Source: Scatophagus argus | Lineage: Eukaryota > Chordata > Actinopteri > Scatophagidae | Length of the DNA stretch: 64,000 bases | Assembly (NCBI RefSeq): GCF_020382885.2 | Contig: NC_058497.1 | Location: forward strand, 20,948,330-21,012,329 | Direction of reading: 5' to 3' | In this document: positions 24,190 to 35,200 of the stretch, piece by piece | Position numbering within the stretch: the first letter of the stretch is position 1 | Layout of the letters: every line of letters starts with the position of its first letter | The notes under the pieces: generated by a model | Database searches by the model: none | What the model was told of the DNA's origin: nothing | Seen by the model: only the letters and a program-made list of their open reading frames with translations | Translations under genes and position numbers: made by a program

Positions 24190-25355
24190 GCACATATGTA
24201 CGTTTTGATAGAAATGTATCTAGGTCTACTGATGTAAATATCTTAATATCCCCAACTGTCTGCCTCTTGCTTTGTGAGTTCCATCTATTGTTTAATTCGG
24301 GTGGTGGGAGGAGGGAGGCTGGGATGACTGATAATCCATTGTATGTAGAGGCCAATATGATGCTTCTTTTAATACTAACGGTAACACGTTAGTTAAGTGG
24401 TACCTTGTTCACTGCATCCATTCACAGTGATAAGATACAAACCAAGTGAAAAACATATAACTGTGCTATATTGTGTAGTGACATTAGCCCATTGGTTTCT
24501 ATCTAGCCGGCTCAGGGTCGTAATATAGATGACTACATTAGCATTAGCTTCCACTGCCTCTGATGGTTGGCAAACAGTTAGCCATTATGACTACGCTCTT
24601 GCTTTGTGTCCTCTTGATTTTCCCGTTAGCCTTTTAGCTAGGCTAGGCTAGCTGGTTTTAGCTAGCTGGAATGCCACAGTGCTAATTTCACGATGGCGAT
24701 TATTAAAAATGGCTGATTAGATTGCTAGATTGCTAACAATGGCTAGCGGAGTGCTTCCACACACTACCAGTTCTTTTACATTAAATGACCACGTATGTAA
24801 CTGGGCCCGTCTGGATAATTCATGATTCAGATTATTAGATCTGAAGTCTCAGTAAAACTGATGATGGTCTCGTTCCGCCTGCATCACCTCTGTCTCAGCA
24901 CCAGCTAGCAGTAACCTGCGTTCACCTTCTCGCAAGCGCTAGCTTTTATGATAGCAACACGGTCAATTCCAACAGCCACCATTGTCAGGTTAACATAGAA
25001 GGCTATAGGAGTTAGCCCGTCGTTGTTCGCTGGTAATACATGAACGGACGTTGCGCTAACCCGACCGCATTATTTAACTTGCTCGCTGGGGATCTATGCG
25101 TTGTTCTAATTATTATTTAAGGCCGCAGATAATTTCAGTGTTGGGTAACGTTAACTACGTGTCTAAGTTAGCAAGACAGTGTTAAACACCAGCAGGACCT
25201 TGATGCTGTGTTAGCATCCTATACAGCTCAGTCATGCATCTAAACATGTACAACGCCAACGTATGCTAAGCAAACCTTATCGCAAAGTACAGTTTCATTC
25301 ATAACAGGCACATACTAGTCGCCTTTTTGGCGAGTTAACATTTTGGGATCCTTAC

Positions 25356-25530
25356 CCCTACAACTCTGCAAGAGGCCAGCTGTACGTCGGTACGTCTCAA
25401 ACAATGGGACAAGAAGCACCGTCAGTGCGCGGTCTTTTTGCTGTGAGGATCCCTCTGTGTTTATCCCGTGTGCTGCGCTCTGGCTGTCGGACATTGGCTG
25501 CTGTCAACTCCTTGGAGTATCTTATTGGAC
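25356..25530 (-). promoter_or_regulatory. hmgb1 noncoding first exon and CCAAT promoter
   Basis: On the - strand a strong donor (GTAGGG then GTAAGG) ends a probable noncoding exon at 25356. Upstream of it two CCAAT boxes, read as ATTGG on the + strand, lie at 25493-25497 and 25524-25528, 31 bp apart (about three helical turns), the kind of spacing used by NF-Y. No TATA box was seen. The transcription start is inferred at about 25400-25470. Confidence 0.55.
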
Positions 25531-25599
25531 ACTCTGTGTCTCAGTCATGCATGTTGTACAGTTGGTTGTGCAAGACACGACAGGGCGATGGCGCTAAAT

Positions 25600-26338
25600 T
25601 TGAATAACAAACAGTCAGGATAGGAAGTGCAGAATCGCGGCGTGGAATAACAACACATATCCTTTACTTACTTGTACTTAAGTAGAAATAATACTTAAGT
25701 GTGAAATTACTCAATTAAGTAGATATGCATTACAAACGGACTAACCATTAAAGACGTGTTCAGTTGTTATTGTTGTCTATATATGGTCTTATACTGGATT
25801 TTCCTTCTCTTAATTGTATCTTGTATCTATAAAAACCCTGGCCTACATAATTCGAAAATATTGAGATCATAAATTGTATCAAAATATTCCATATTTTGTA
25901 TAAGTTATAAATATTAAAATACAGTATTTTCTAAGAAACGTGAGTTGAATATTATAGTATAGAATGAAATTACTTGAGCAAATGTACTTATATTTGCCTA
26001 CTTACTGTCACTAACAGACATGAATGCAACATCGTCTGGCAATATTGAATTTTTAATGAAACATCTCCCCAGCAGAGCAGCTCACGGTGGCTATTCAATT
26101 CAAATGTTGTAGGTCTCCATAACCACAGCACATAGAAACATCCCGCAGGCATAAGCTTTGTCTCTGTGCGGACTGATACCCAAAAGCAAAATGTTTTACT
26201 GGTTACAAGCACAGGCTCAAATTATAGATACACTTATGCTTTCAGCAAGACATGCATGAAGTGAACTTTCTTCAGGAAATGGAAAGGTTTTCATTACATG
26301 GCAAACGGCTATAAGAGAGGGGACAAAAGCAGTCAACA
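25600..26338. other. Intergenic region between divergent hmgb1 and tex26
   Basis: AT-rich sequence without a gene. At 25660-25735 it carries a short block with repeated ACTTAAGTA motifs like those in the TIR element at 36586-37307, so it is probably a small fragment of the same repeat class. The tex26 promoter should lie just left of 26339 but shows no clear TATA box. Confidence 0.4.
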
Positions 26339-28513
26339 ATGGCAACCAAAGGTAAAGTTAAACCAAGGGTATGTAAAGATTGAAATAAGAAACTTGTTTC
26401 CTAAGTTAAATGTTTTTAATTGGATAAAGCATGTTATATTTGAATTTACTGTAATAGCTTTCATTTTTCTCATTGTGTTGTATAATTAGGTTTTGTGAAA
26501 CACTGTGGTTAATTATGCTGTATATTTTTAGTTAGTTGGAATAATTTCACAGCATTTGGATAGTTGCAGTCGTGTTTCTTTTGTAATTACTTCTTTAGTT
26601 ATACTTGAAAATGTCACATTGTATTTCCCTTACAATGCCTACCAGTCTCTTTTTAGTTTCGACCTGCTGTTGTGAATGCAGGTGTTAGCAAAGGAAGCAA
26701 AAAAGTTTTGTTATACTAGCATTATCACTGGGAAATACATTAACCAGCTTTAGCTTAAATTATTATTTGCTCAATTGACTCGAATGTTTATTTTTCTTCC
26801 TTTTATTTCGTTGTTTGCCCCCTACTTCTGAGACTGACATGCTTGACCGTAAGAGGGAGATTCTTTGTGAGATCTGAGCGCTTACTGTTTTGCAGTGTCT
26901 GAAGTAGTTTAAAAAAATATTTAAAGAGAAAGTGCAGTCTGTTTATTTCCTGTAGCCTGGAGTGACTGATGCTATGCAGAAGAATTCGGGGTTGTAATCT
27001 AATGGCAAGCCTGCATTTTTGTGTAGAGGCCAAATCGTGGTGGGATCCATATGAAACATCTAATAGAAGGCAATTCATCTATCGGCCAGTCTCAGCTGCA
27101 GAGAATCTGATGTAAGTTCTATTTATGAGCCCCTGATTAGCAAAATTTGTGTATTTGTTTGTGTGGGTTGGTGTGTACTTATATGTCTGTGTTGATGCAT
27201 ATGTAGGTGCCCGACGTCATCTTCATTTACAGACTCCTATTCACAGTCACGACCTTTTGGTTCAACTGTGTACAGTAAGGATTTTTGCTGGAAGCCAGCC
27301 TGTAAACCTGAATACATTCGCACAGGAACAGCCTCAGGGCAGAGGAGAAACAACCCGCATCCCAGTCAGGTTGGTATTTAGGCTGTGTTAGACTCAATTT
27401 TACGTTCATACTTTAATGCCATGCATGACCTCTCACAGTGTATCGTGACCTTTAAGTCGAGCTGTTTTTCCAAAGTCTTTCTTGATGTGGAGGCTGCCGA
27501 GGAACGTAGCACAAAACTCTGAGTATGTGGACTCCCCTTGGAAATGTCCTCCATCTGAGGGGGAGATCCGTAAGGCCTTGACAGCACAGTACCGCTCCAC
27601 CTACAGATGTGACTTCATGAGTATGCCTCAAGGTAAGACAAGTCTGTTCGTTCAGTCTCGCGTTTGTGAAAGCATGTCAGAACAACTGAACTCATGACAT
27701 CCAAGCATGCAGGCATGTCTGAATCAAACAATCACTGTAACCTCTCAAGCTTATTTTAGTGGAACTTGCTTGACAGGATATGATCATAGTAATAGTGCAG
27801 AAAGAAGACTTGCACCTAAGCACAGCAGGTGTGGAGTGCCAGTCTCTACCGACACAGAGATGAGGGACAACTACCGCCCGCCAAAGCAAAAACCTGAACT
27901 GCTGCACTACAGCTACAACACGGATCCGAAGGTGGTCTGCCGTGGTATAGGTACTGTCTGCTAAAGGAAATAGTGTTGCAAACCCAGTCAAGAGCGCTTA
28001 CAATTTTCCAAGCCAAATGATTTATTTACTGTTATTATTATTATCTCATATTTATTTAATGTTTCTAATTTAATGTTTCTATTCTATCTAATCTATTTGT
28101 TGTTTTCTTTGTTTTAGTTCCGACTGTTGTACAGAGGCACATCCGCACTAGGCAGAAAAAATCAGATTTGACAAGCTACGACAGGTTTTGTGGAAAGAGA
28201 GACACGTGTGTGCTAAAGTCGCTGCTGCCCCAGGAGCTGCAGCAGTTGTGCCGAATTTTACCTGAGGAGGGTTAGAATCAGCTTGTGCCTTTGAATGCGT
28301 GGCATTTGAACTGTTTTTCTTACTGATTTTGATTCTGACAGACAGGTAATAGGTGAATTTCTGTCTTTTGGCTTTGCAGAAAAGGAGACGGTAAAAACTG
28401 TTTTGAGTAAACATGCTCATCCAAACAACGTGGAGAAAGTGAATAAACTTCCAGAAGTTGTGCTTAACTCCTGCTCACCAGAGTGGACGTCAAGCTGGCC
28501 GGGACCTCTCTGA
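26339..28513 (+). CDS. tex26: Testis-expressed protein 26 (7 coding exons, 292 aa)
   Basis: Exons 26339-26351, 27027-27111, 27207-27369, 27476-27632, 27777-27950, 28118-28270 and 28380-28513 join in phase with GT-AG borders to 292 residues, close to the 289 I recall for human TEX26. The N-terminus reads MATKEAKSWWDPYETS; the human protein has a similar W(D/x)SYxT stretch. The best match is exons 3-4: YSKDFCWKP, IRTGTASG, FLMWRLPR, then PWKCPPSEGEIRKAL, aligning with human YSDEYTWKS, IKTETSRG, IFLWTLPH and PWKIPASMKEVNKAL. The end (LLPQELQQLCRIL) also aligns with a helical human segment. There is no known catalytic domain or signal peptide; expression in mammals is testis-biased. The first coding exon is only 13 nt. 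I preferred its ATG to the upstream in-exon ATG at 26298 because only this frame joins exon 2. A poly(A) signal lies at 28589-28594. Confidence 0.85.
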
Positions 28514-28599
28514 ACCTTTTTGTTCTTGTTTATCTGTGTTTGCATCTTGATGTAATTATTTTGATGGTAAAGGTAAAAATATACAGTAAATAAAATATG

Positions 28600-29281
28600 G
28601 TACAATGCAAATTTAAAAATGTCTTGCAGAATTCATTTACTTGCTGAAGATATGAACAGTGTATGTGTGTGTGGAATTTTTGTGTGTTGCGATAATTAAA
28701 CATCTCTGCGTGGTGATATGATATTTGTTTGCCGTCATGTTTTTTTCTGCTATCTGATATTATGAAGTCTGTTTGCAGCTTTGATAATGAGACAAAATAA
28801 AACTTGAGTTTAATTGATTTCATTTTATTTGTCGTTCTCTTTGTGAAATGCTGTTATCCAAGTCTATCCAAGAATATGAATTCTATTTTCGTCTAATGAA
28901 TTCATCCACTCGGTTACAATGCAAGTCTAAAGATTTGATAATACTTGTAATCAAATTTTTGACTGAAAATTGCTAAAAAAGTCATTTAATTAAAGCACAA
29001 TGTGAACAGTGCAATGTGTTGTTATGAATTAGTCTTAAGACTTGGCAAAGCCCTTTCTGCCTTCCAGTCTTGTCTTTAGTTTTGTAGTCTCAGTTGTCAC
29101 TCTTGGTTTCTTGGTTACCGTGGGGCCACCTGCTCTGCTCAGGTGTAATGTTAGAGTGAGTGTCAGGTAGGCCAGTGTGAGATCTGTCTGATTAATATCT
29201 GTTTTGGAGATCAGACTGAGTAACTGTGCGGCACTAAGGTCTGCTTTTCACAACACATACGCCATTAAGACACACCATCTA
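28600..29281. other. Spacer between tex26 and the EF-hand/WD40 gene
   Basis: Under 700 bp of AT-rich sequence, with a second AATAAA near 28794 and no reading frame worth naming. The promoter of the downstream gene must lie here or just inside its 5' UTR. Confidence 0.4.
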
Positions 29282-32200
29282 ATGAGGATGCCACTGAGAA
29301 AAAGGATTCGCTCTTCTTCAGCCACAGGGAGATTAGAAACCAGACATGTGACCAGGTAATCTGTTGTTTATTTACTCTCTTTACTACGGTTGTGAATCTC
29401 TCATTTTTGTTGAGTCTCATTCCTGTTCATTTCAACCTTTATCTTAATTCTCTATTGTTTACACCAAGGACATGGGACAATGGGGCCGTGGTTGAGGCCT
29501 TGTTTCTCTGTCATGTTTTGAAAGGTTTACTGTTGTCATGGTGCTTGAGTTACCATCTGTGGCAGCACTGAGCAGTTTACCATGTAATACAGGACATCTG
29601 CTCACCTGCTATGTTTAATAATATTCTGGAGATTAAATAGATTTATGTGCACTCTCTACATTCACTTTCTTTTTGTTGCAAAGATAACAATATTGGCTAT
29701 CCAGAGTGAAAGATAAAATAATGTTCTTCTCATGCACTTTTAATGAGGGTCAAAGTAATATTAATATCAATGTTCTATAAAGAACAGTGCATGCATTTAA
29801 TCAGGATAACACCTCAAATCCTCCAGCATCCTGTCTGGACTTGGCAGTAGAGAGGACGGGATGAGAAACAGCTCAGAGCCAGGTAGTCGAGGTGAGAAAG
29901 TCAGCAACGACTTTGCAGCACCAAGACGAGTGGGTGTCAGTAAGGACAGGCAAGAACAGCCTGAATGGTTGGTTCGAGAGCTGCTGAAACAGAACAGGCG
30001 AAGACATTCTGTCACACTTGGAGATCAGGCTCAAGTCATGAGGAGACAACATCTCATCACTGACTCAACACAGCTCTGCAGCTTTCAGGTACAGTTTTTC
30101 AAACATTAATCTGAAAAATATATCACACAGTAAATATGACCTATCTGAATTACTCAGCCCCTGAAAAGCGGCACTCACAATTATTATTATTATTTCAATG
30201 CCCTGAGAATTAGAATTCAAACTTTTTTACTGGTGTTGCGTCTAGCCTCAAGGTGTCACCAGAGTGTTACACTGCTGCACTTGCCAGTTTATAGGCTTGT
30301 CTCAAAGTGCTTAAACTAAACTACAGCTGAGCCATATCTCACCAGCAGCAGAATGACTGTGAGGTAATGCCAAAAATGCCATTTTAAATCAAGATGATGA
30401 TCAATTTACTTGCAGTCTGACAGCACGTCAGGCAGAACAATCTGTCCCGGAGCCCAGGATGGCTGTGTCTCAGGCCAAAGTAAAAACAAACATAGCCCAG
30501 TTGCTGAGCCAACTACTTTAAAGGACCCCTGTAAATTCAGATTTAAGCTTTCAAGCTGACACGAATGATGGAATGATGTCTGGTGCAAATGCACCGGCCG
30601 AAGTTTGTGGGTTTTAATTGCAAATGTCAGTCACACTCTTGAGCTTAATGCAATGAGCAACGTGCCATCACAGATTAGGTGGAACAGGCTCAAGAGTTCA
30701 AAGTTATGCAGCTCTAATAATGGGATTTGGAAAGCAGTGGAGGTTATGCGAACACTTTTAGTACTTCCTGCATCCCTCTCACTGATTAAACAATTATCTC
30801 AACATTTCAGGAGATACCATAGGGAAACCTCAACCCTAGTTATATCCTTGAGGAATTTAGCTGTTTATCCTTGTTATTTATTAATGATAGATCAAAGACT
30901 GTCAAGGATTGTGGAGCCGTTGCTAGGAAACCATGAAAAATTGAGGAGAGGCCATTAAAACAGAGAGCATGGCCTGTCATCTGGACTCGTGCAAGCATTT
31001 TTAGAGACACATCATGGATGGTAGTGGCCATTACAGATCATGATTAATACTCAGAGGTGGCTCCTTAATCATGTGCGTTGGTAATTAAATAGTTGTCAGT
31101 GAATAAGTACACTGTTCATATTTCCTCTCTGACCTTGGTTTGTATTTTTAGCGCTGCGACTTTATGAACTGTCTGGTGAGTGGATTTTGAGTGGTATAAA
31201 AAAAAGAAAGTGGGAGTTTCTGCAAGTGAAACAGGTTTTATTGTGCATTATGCTCCTTTATAATATTCACAATCAACCAGCATGCCATTAATTGGTTAAT
31301 TGGTTTATGTCACAAAATATAATGTCACCTTTTCCTCTCTCCAACAAGATTGATGAGACGATATCACTCGACAGCCTCCAGAAACTGAAAATAGCATTTG
31401 AGGTACTGTATAACGTGTCACTTAAAAAACCACACAAACAGTCTGGTCGCTCTCTCTGGAAGATTTGACTGTATTTTTCTTTGTAAAGGAATTTGAAATG
31501 GGCAGCTTGAGATCCACTGATGTGAAGAATTTTGGACGTATCGTGAAGAAATGTTTGCCTGAGACAGTAAGACCATGTGACACTTCATATTTTACTCTCT
31601 CTCAGATTCTCTCATGTCTCTGTTCTCTGTGTCTCGCTTCTTTGCTATTAAGGACAAGCCTTTGCAATTACTTAACTGATTTACAAAAAGTCTCATTGTG
31701 CTTTATTCTTTTTTTTTCTTTGAATTTCACAGAGCAATGCACAAATTCAAGGGTTATTTAAGAAGATTGATTATTCAGGCCAAGGAAGGATTTCATGGGT
31801 GAGTTGAAATTCATATTTGTTTCTTATGGACCATGCAGGCTTTTTATTCAGTGTACCTTCCCATGCAAGCTAACCAGTAATGTGCAATAAAATATTTAGG
31901 CCACTATGATATATGATTATTTCAGCAACTGAAATTCAATTAGGATTTGTGGAGCAAGTGTAACTGAACACAAAGATGTGGATTAAATCAGGTTTTCTAG
32001 CGCCAAGTTGACTCCACATTAACTAATTAATCTTGTGCTCTTTCAAAGGCGCTGGTAATAACCATCACTGGTATTGACTCTTGATGGTGGACGTAATTTT
32101 TAAAATCTGGTTGGATATTTAGTCGATTTTTACAGGCTGTATGGATTTTAATGATGAAAAATTGCCCTGCTTTTACGTTTGTGACAAAGTCATTAGAGGA

Positions 32201-35200
32201 TAGAGTCAACAAATTTTAAAATTGCACTCAAATGCAGATAAATATACAGGCCAGATAACCTGGACATTAACAATTCTAACACTAAATAATATGTTGTAGG
32301 GTGACTTCTGCACATACATGCTGCAGGAGTACAAAGAGAGGCAGGAAACAGCAAGACGCAGCAAGCAGGTGGCTTTCACTCTGCCAGCCGTGATGAAGAC
32401 GTTGTGTCATGGCGTTCCCATCATCAACGTACATTCAACCCATGATGGTACCATCGTCTCAGTGAGAGAGGACGGGCTTGTTTGCTACTGGAGCCCTGAA
32501 CTTAAACCACTGAAGACCAAACACATGTTTGTATGTTTTAATTTTTGAACATTTACCTAAATACTTTGCTATTTACATTTATTTATTTTATCTATTATTA
32601 AATAAAACAAATAAATGTTATAAATGTAAATATTAGAATTTATTTTATTAGATTTGTGCAAAGCCTGAGTGGAAAGAGTGGAAGCTGTTATAGCTGCAAG
32701 AATGCAGTGTCATTTAAATCCCTGTCGGTGTAATGGTCAATTGTTCCAATATTTCTGTCTATATAATGTATCAGTAATTTCATAAAATAACTAGGGTATA
32801 TAGCAGTTTTGTTGGGGACTATTATTAATGGCTGATTAGTGCGCACTTGTTAGTAACAGCAGGAGCATACACCTGGAAATGGAGTGTATTTATATAGCGC
32901 TTTATAAGCAGAATTCCCCCATTAACACAGCTGTGGCAGAGGCTACCATGCCAGGCACATGGTAGGTGTTCATGTGAACACTAATGAAAGAGCCATCAGC
33001 CGGAGTCTAGAGTTCAGTATCTTTCCCTGACCTTCTGTTGGGTGGATGACGAGACACACGGCCACATGTGACAGGGGCTCAAAATAACTCACGGTGTAGT
33101 GAAGGAACATATCAGCCAGTGCTCACTGATGTGTATTTAATAGTTTCAGGACAACAATGGAGGTACATGCATGAACGAAATAAGATACCAGTATATCAGG
33201 TTTAGGCTACAAAGTCTCAGCCTGTTCCAATCCTTTGCTGTTGTCCACGTGTGTGTGAGGTGTTTATGTTATATTTGCATTCCTCTGTATATATAGCAAG
33301 GACAAAATATCATGTAAACTTTACATTATATTCAATATATGACAAAATTATCTTCACAGGTATTTATTTCAGGTCTACTCTGTTGGACTGCTTGAATTTA
33401 TACAGCTGTTATTTACCTCCTGTAGTTTCTCATATACTGAATGTGTTGAAAATTTTCCTTTTTTTCAGAATGAAGGACCTACAAACAGGAAGTCAAAGTG
33501 GGCAAGTGATTTTACCGTGATGACAGAGTACAACAAACTGATTATTGGAACAGGGTAATATGATAGAAAGTTTTTTTAAAAAATGACTTGAAGACTAAAT
33601 TATTGACTGAGTATATTGAATACTGTCTTCAACTGCAGGTCTCAGGCTGTTTTCGCTTTCTTTATTGTGCATGTCTTTGTGATCTCGCAGCGACAGAGAG
33701 ATTCAACTTTATGACCTTTCTACTCTGGAGCCTTACTGCCAGATCAGTGCGCTGGACACGGTGCCATTGACTTTAGACTACAGGTGAGCAACAAAGCTGC
33801 ATGTTAACACGTCTTTCAGGCATCACAATACGTTCCAACACGTGATGGTTTGTGTCTTTCCTCATAGCTACACTGGCCTTGACAAATGCTGTATTCTGTA
33901 TGGAGACACTGAGGTATGACCTTTTGTTCAAATCTGATCCAATTACCGAACAAAAAAAAAATGCTATTTGATTAATACCAGCAAATTCTTATGTTTGTGT
34001 TTCAGGGATGTGTGACTATCATTTTAATTTCCTCTGTTGCAGATACCCTCAGGTAATGTTTTTCACAGTACTCACTGTATATATATTCATTTTTATTTCT
34101 GTTGTTAGGTTATATACACTCTGTTAATCAGTATTATTTGAGCTGGAATCAGAGGATATCATAAACACACCCTAAAGGTGTAATTAGTGTAAACAGTATA
34201 CATTATTTTTACAGTATAATTATGACCTGAGGCAGAAATCAACCCTTAACAGTCGATCAGGTTTGTTAATTTATTTGTTTCCATCCCAAATCATCTTCTT
34301 GACTGTTGAAAAGGAATTTGTTAGTGAAAAACAGACACAAAAATATTTCCTTTGAGTGAGACTGATTGATTTTCAGGTGATTCCTGTGCAAAATAACACA
34401 GCATCCTGATAAGTAAAAAGTTTGAGACTCTACTGAGTAACAGCCTGCACTGGACTGCTTCAGAATCATTCGGTGGATTTTCAACACTGCAAGCAAAACC
34501 ACATCTTTGTAGTCATACAGTAACAAACCTAAGATATAGCATGATGTCCTTCTCAAGTTTTTGTTTGTTTGTTTTTGAAAGGTCAAGGCTTATTTTAGAA
34601 TTGTATTCACATTTGCAGAGAATGAAACCTTCTGGCTCTCCAGTTTTCTTCAATCTTCTCTCTGATATATAAGAATTTCTTGATTATATCACAAACTTAT
34701 GAAGTATTGGGCTTTGATGGGCAGATATTCATTTTATTCATTTATCTATTTCTGGTCTCCAGTTGAGTCAGAGCTATTTTGATTTCTTGAATACAATTGC
34801 ATATGCATGATTTTACTGTTTTCCCTTGTCTGTAAAAACCTTTGGGAATCTGTGTCATACAAGCTATATATATATATAGATGAGTTGTTCCAGTGAGTCA
34901 GTGTCTCATCATTTATTGACTAGCATCTCAGTGTATTGTGGCCACCACCAGTGAAAGGATTCTCTTCTATATTGCTCTTATTTAAGTCAAATGTGACACT
35001 TTTTAGTATATTCAAGATGAAAACACATGTATGTGAGAGTGAGTCATTGCATGTCTTTGACAGTAATGATCACGCAGTTATTTTGTTCTGCTTGTACTGG
35101 AACACAGTGTATTGGCTCTGTGATAAAATAGCCCAGTTGAGAGCCATATAAATACAGTCATTTCATAGACGTGACAGAAAATTATACCTCCTGCTTCCTA

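Noticed and set aside
30416-30479. Possible extra exon of the WD40 gene (SDSTSGRTICPGAQ...)
   Set aside because: It has an acceptor and a weak donor but ends in phase 1 and leads to a stop two codons into the EF-hand exon. Skipping it keeps all phases at zero.
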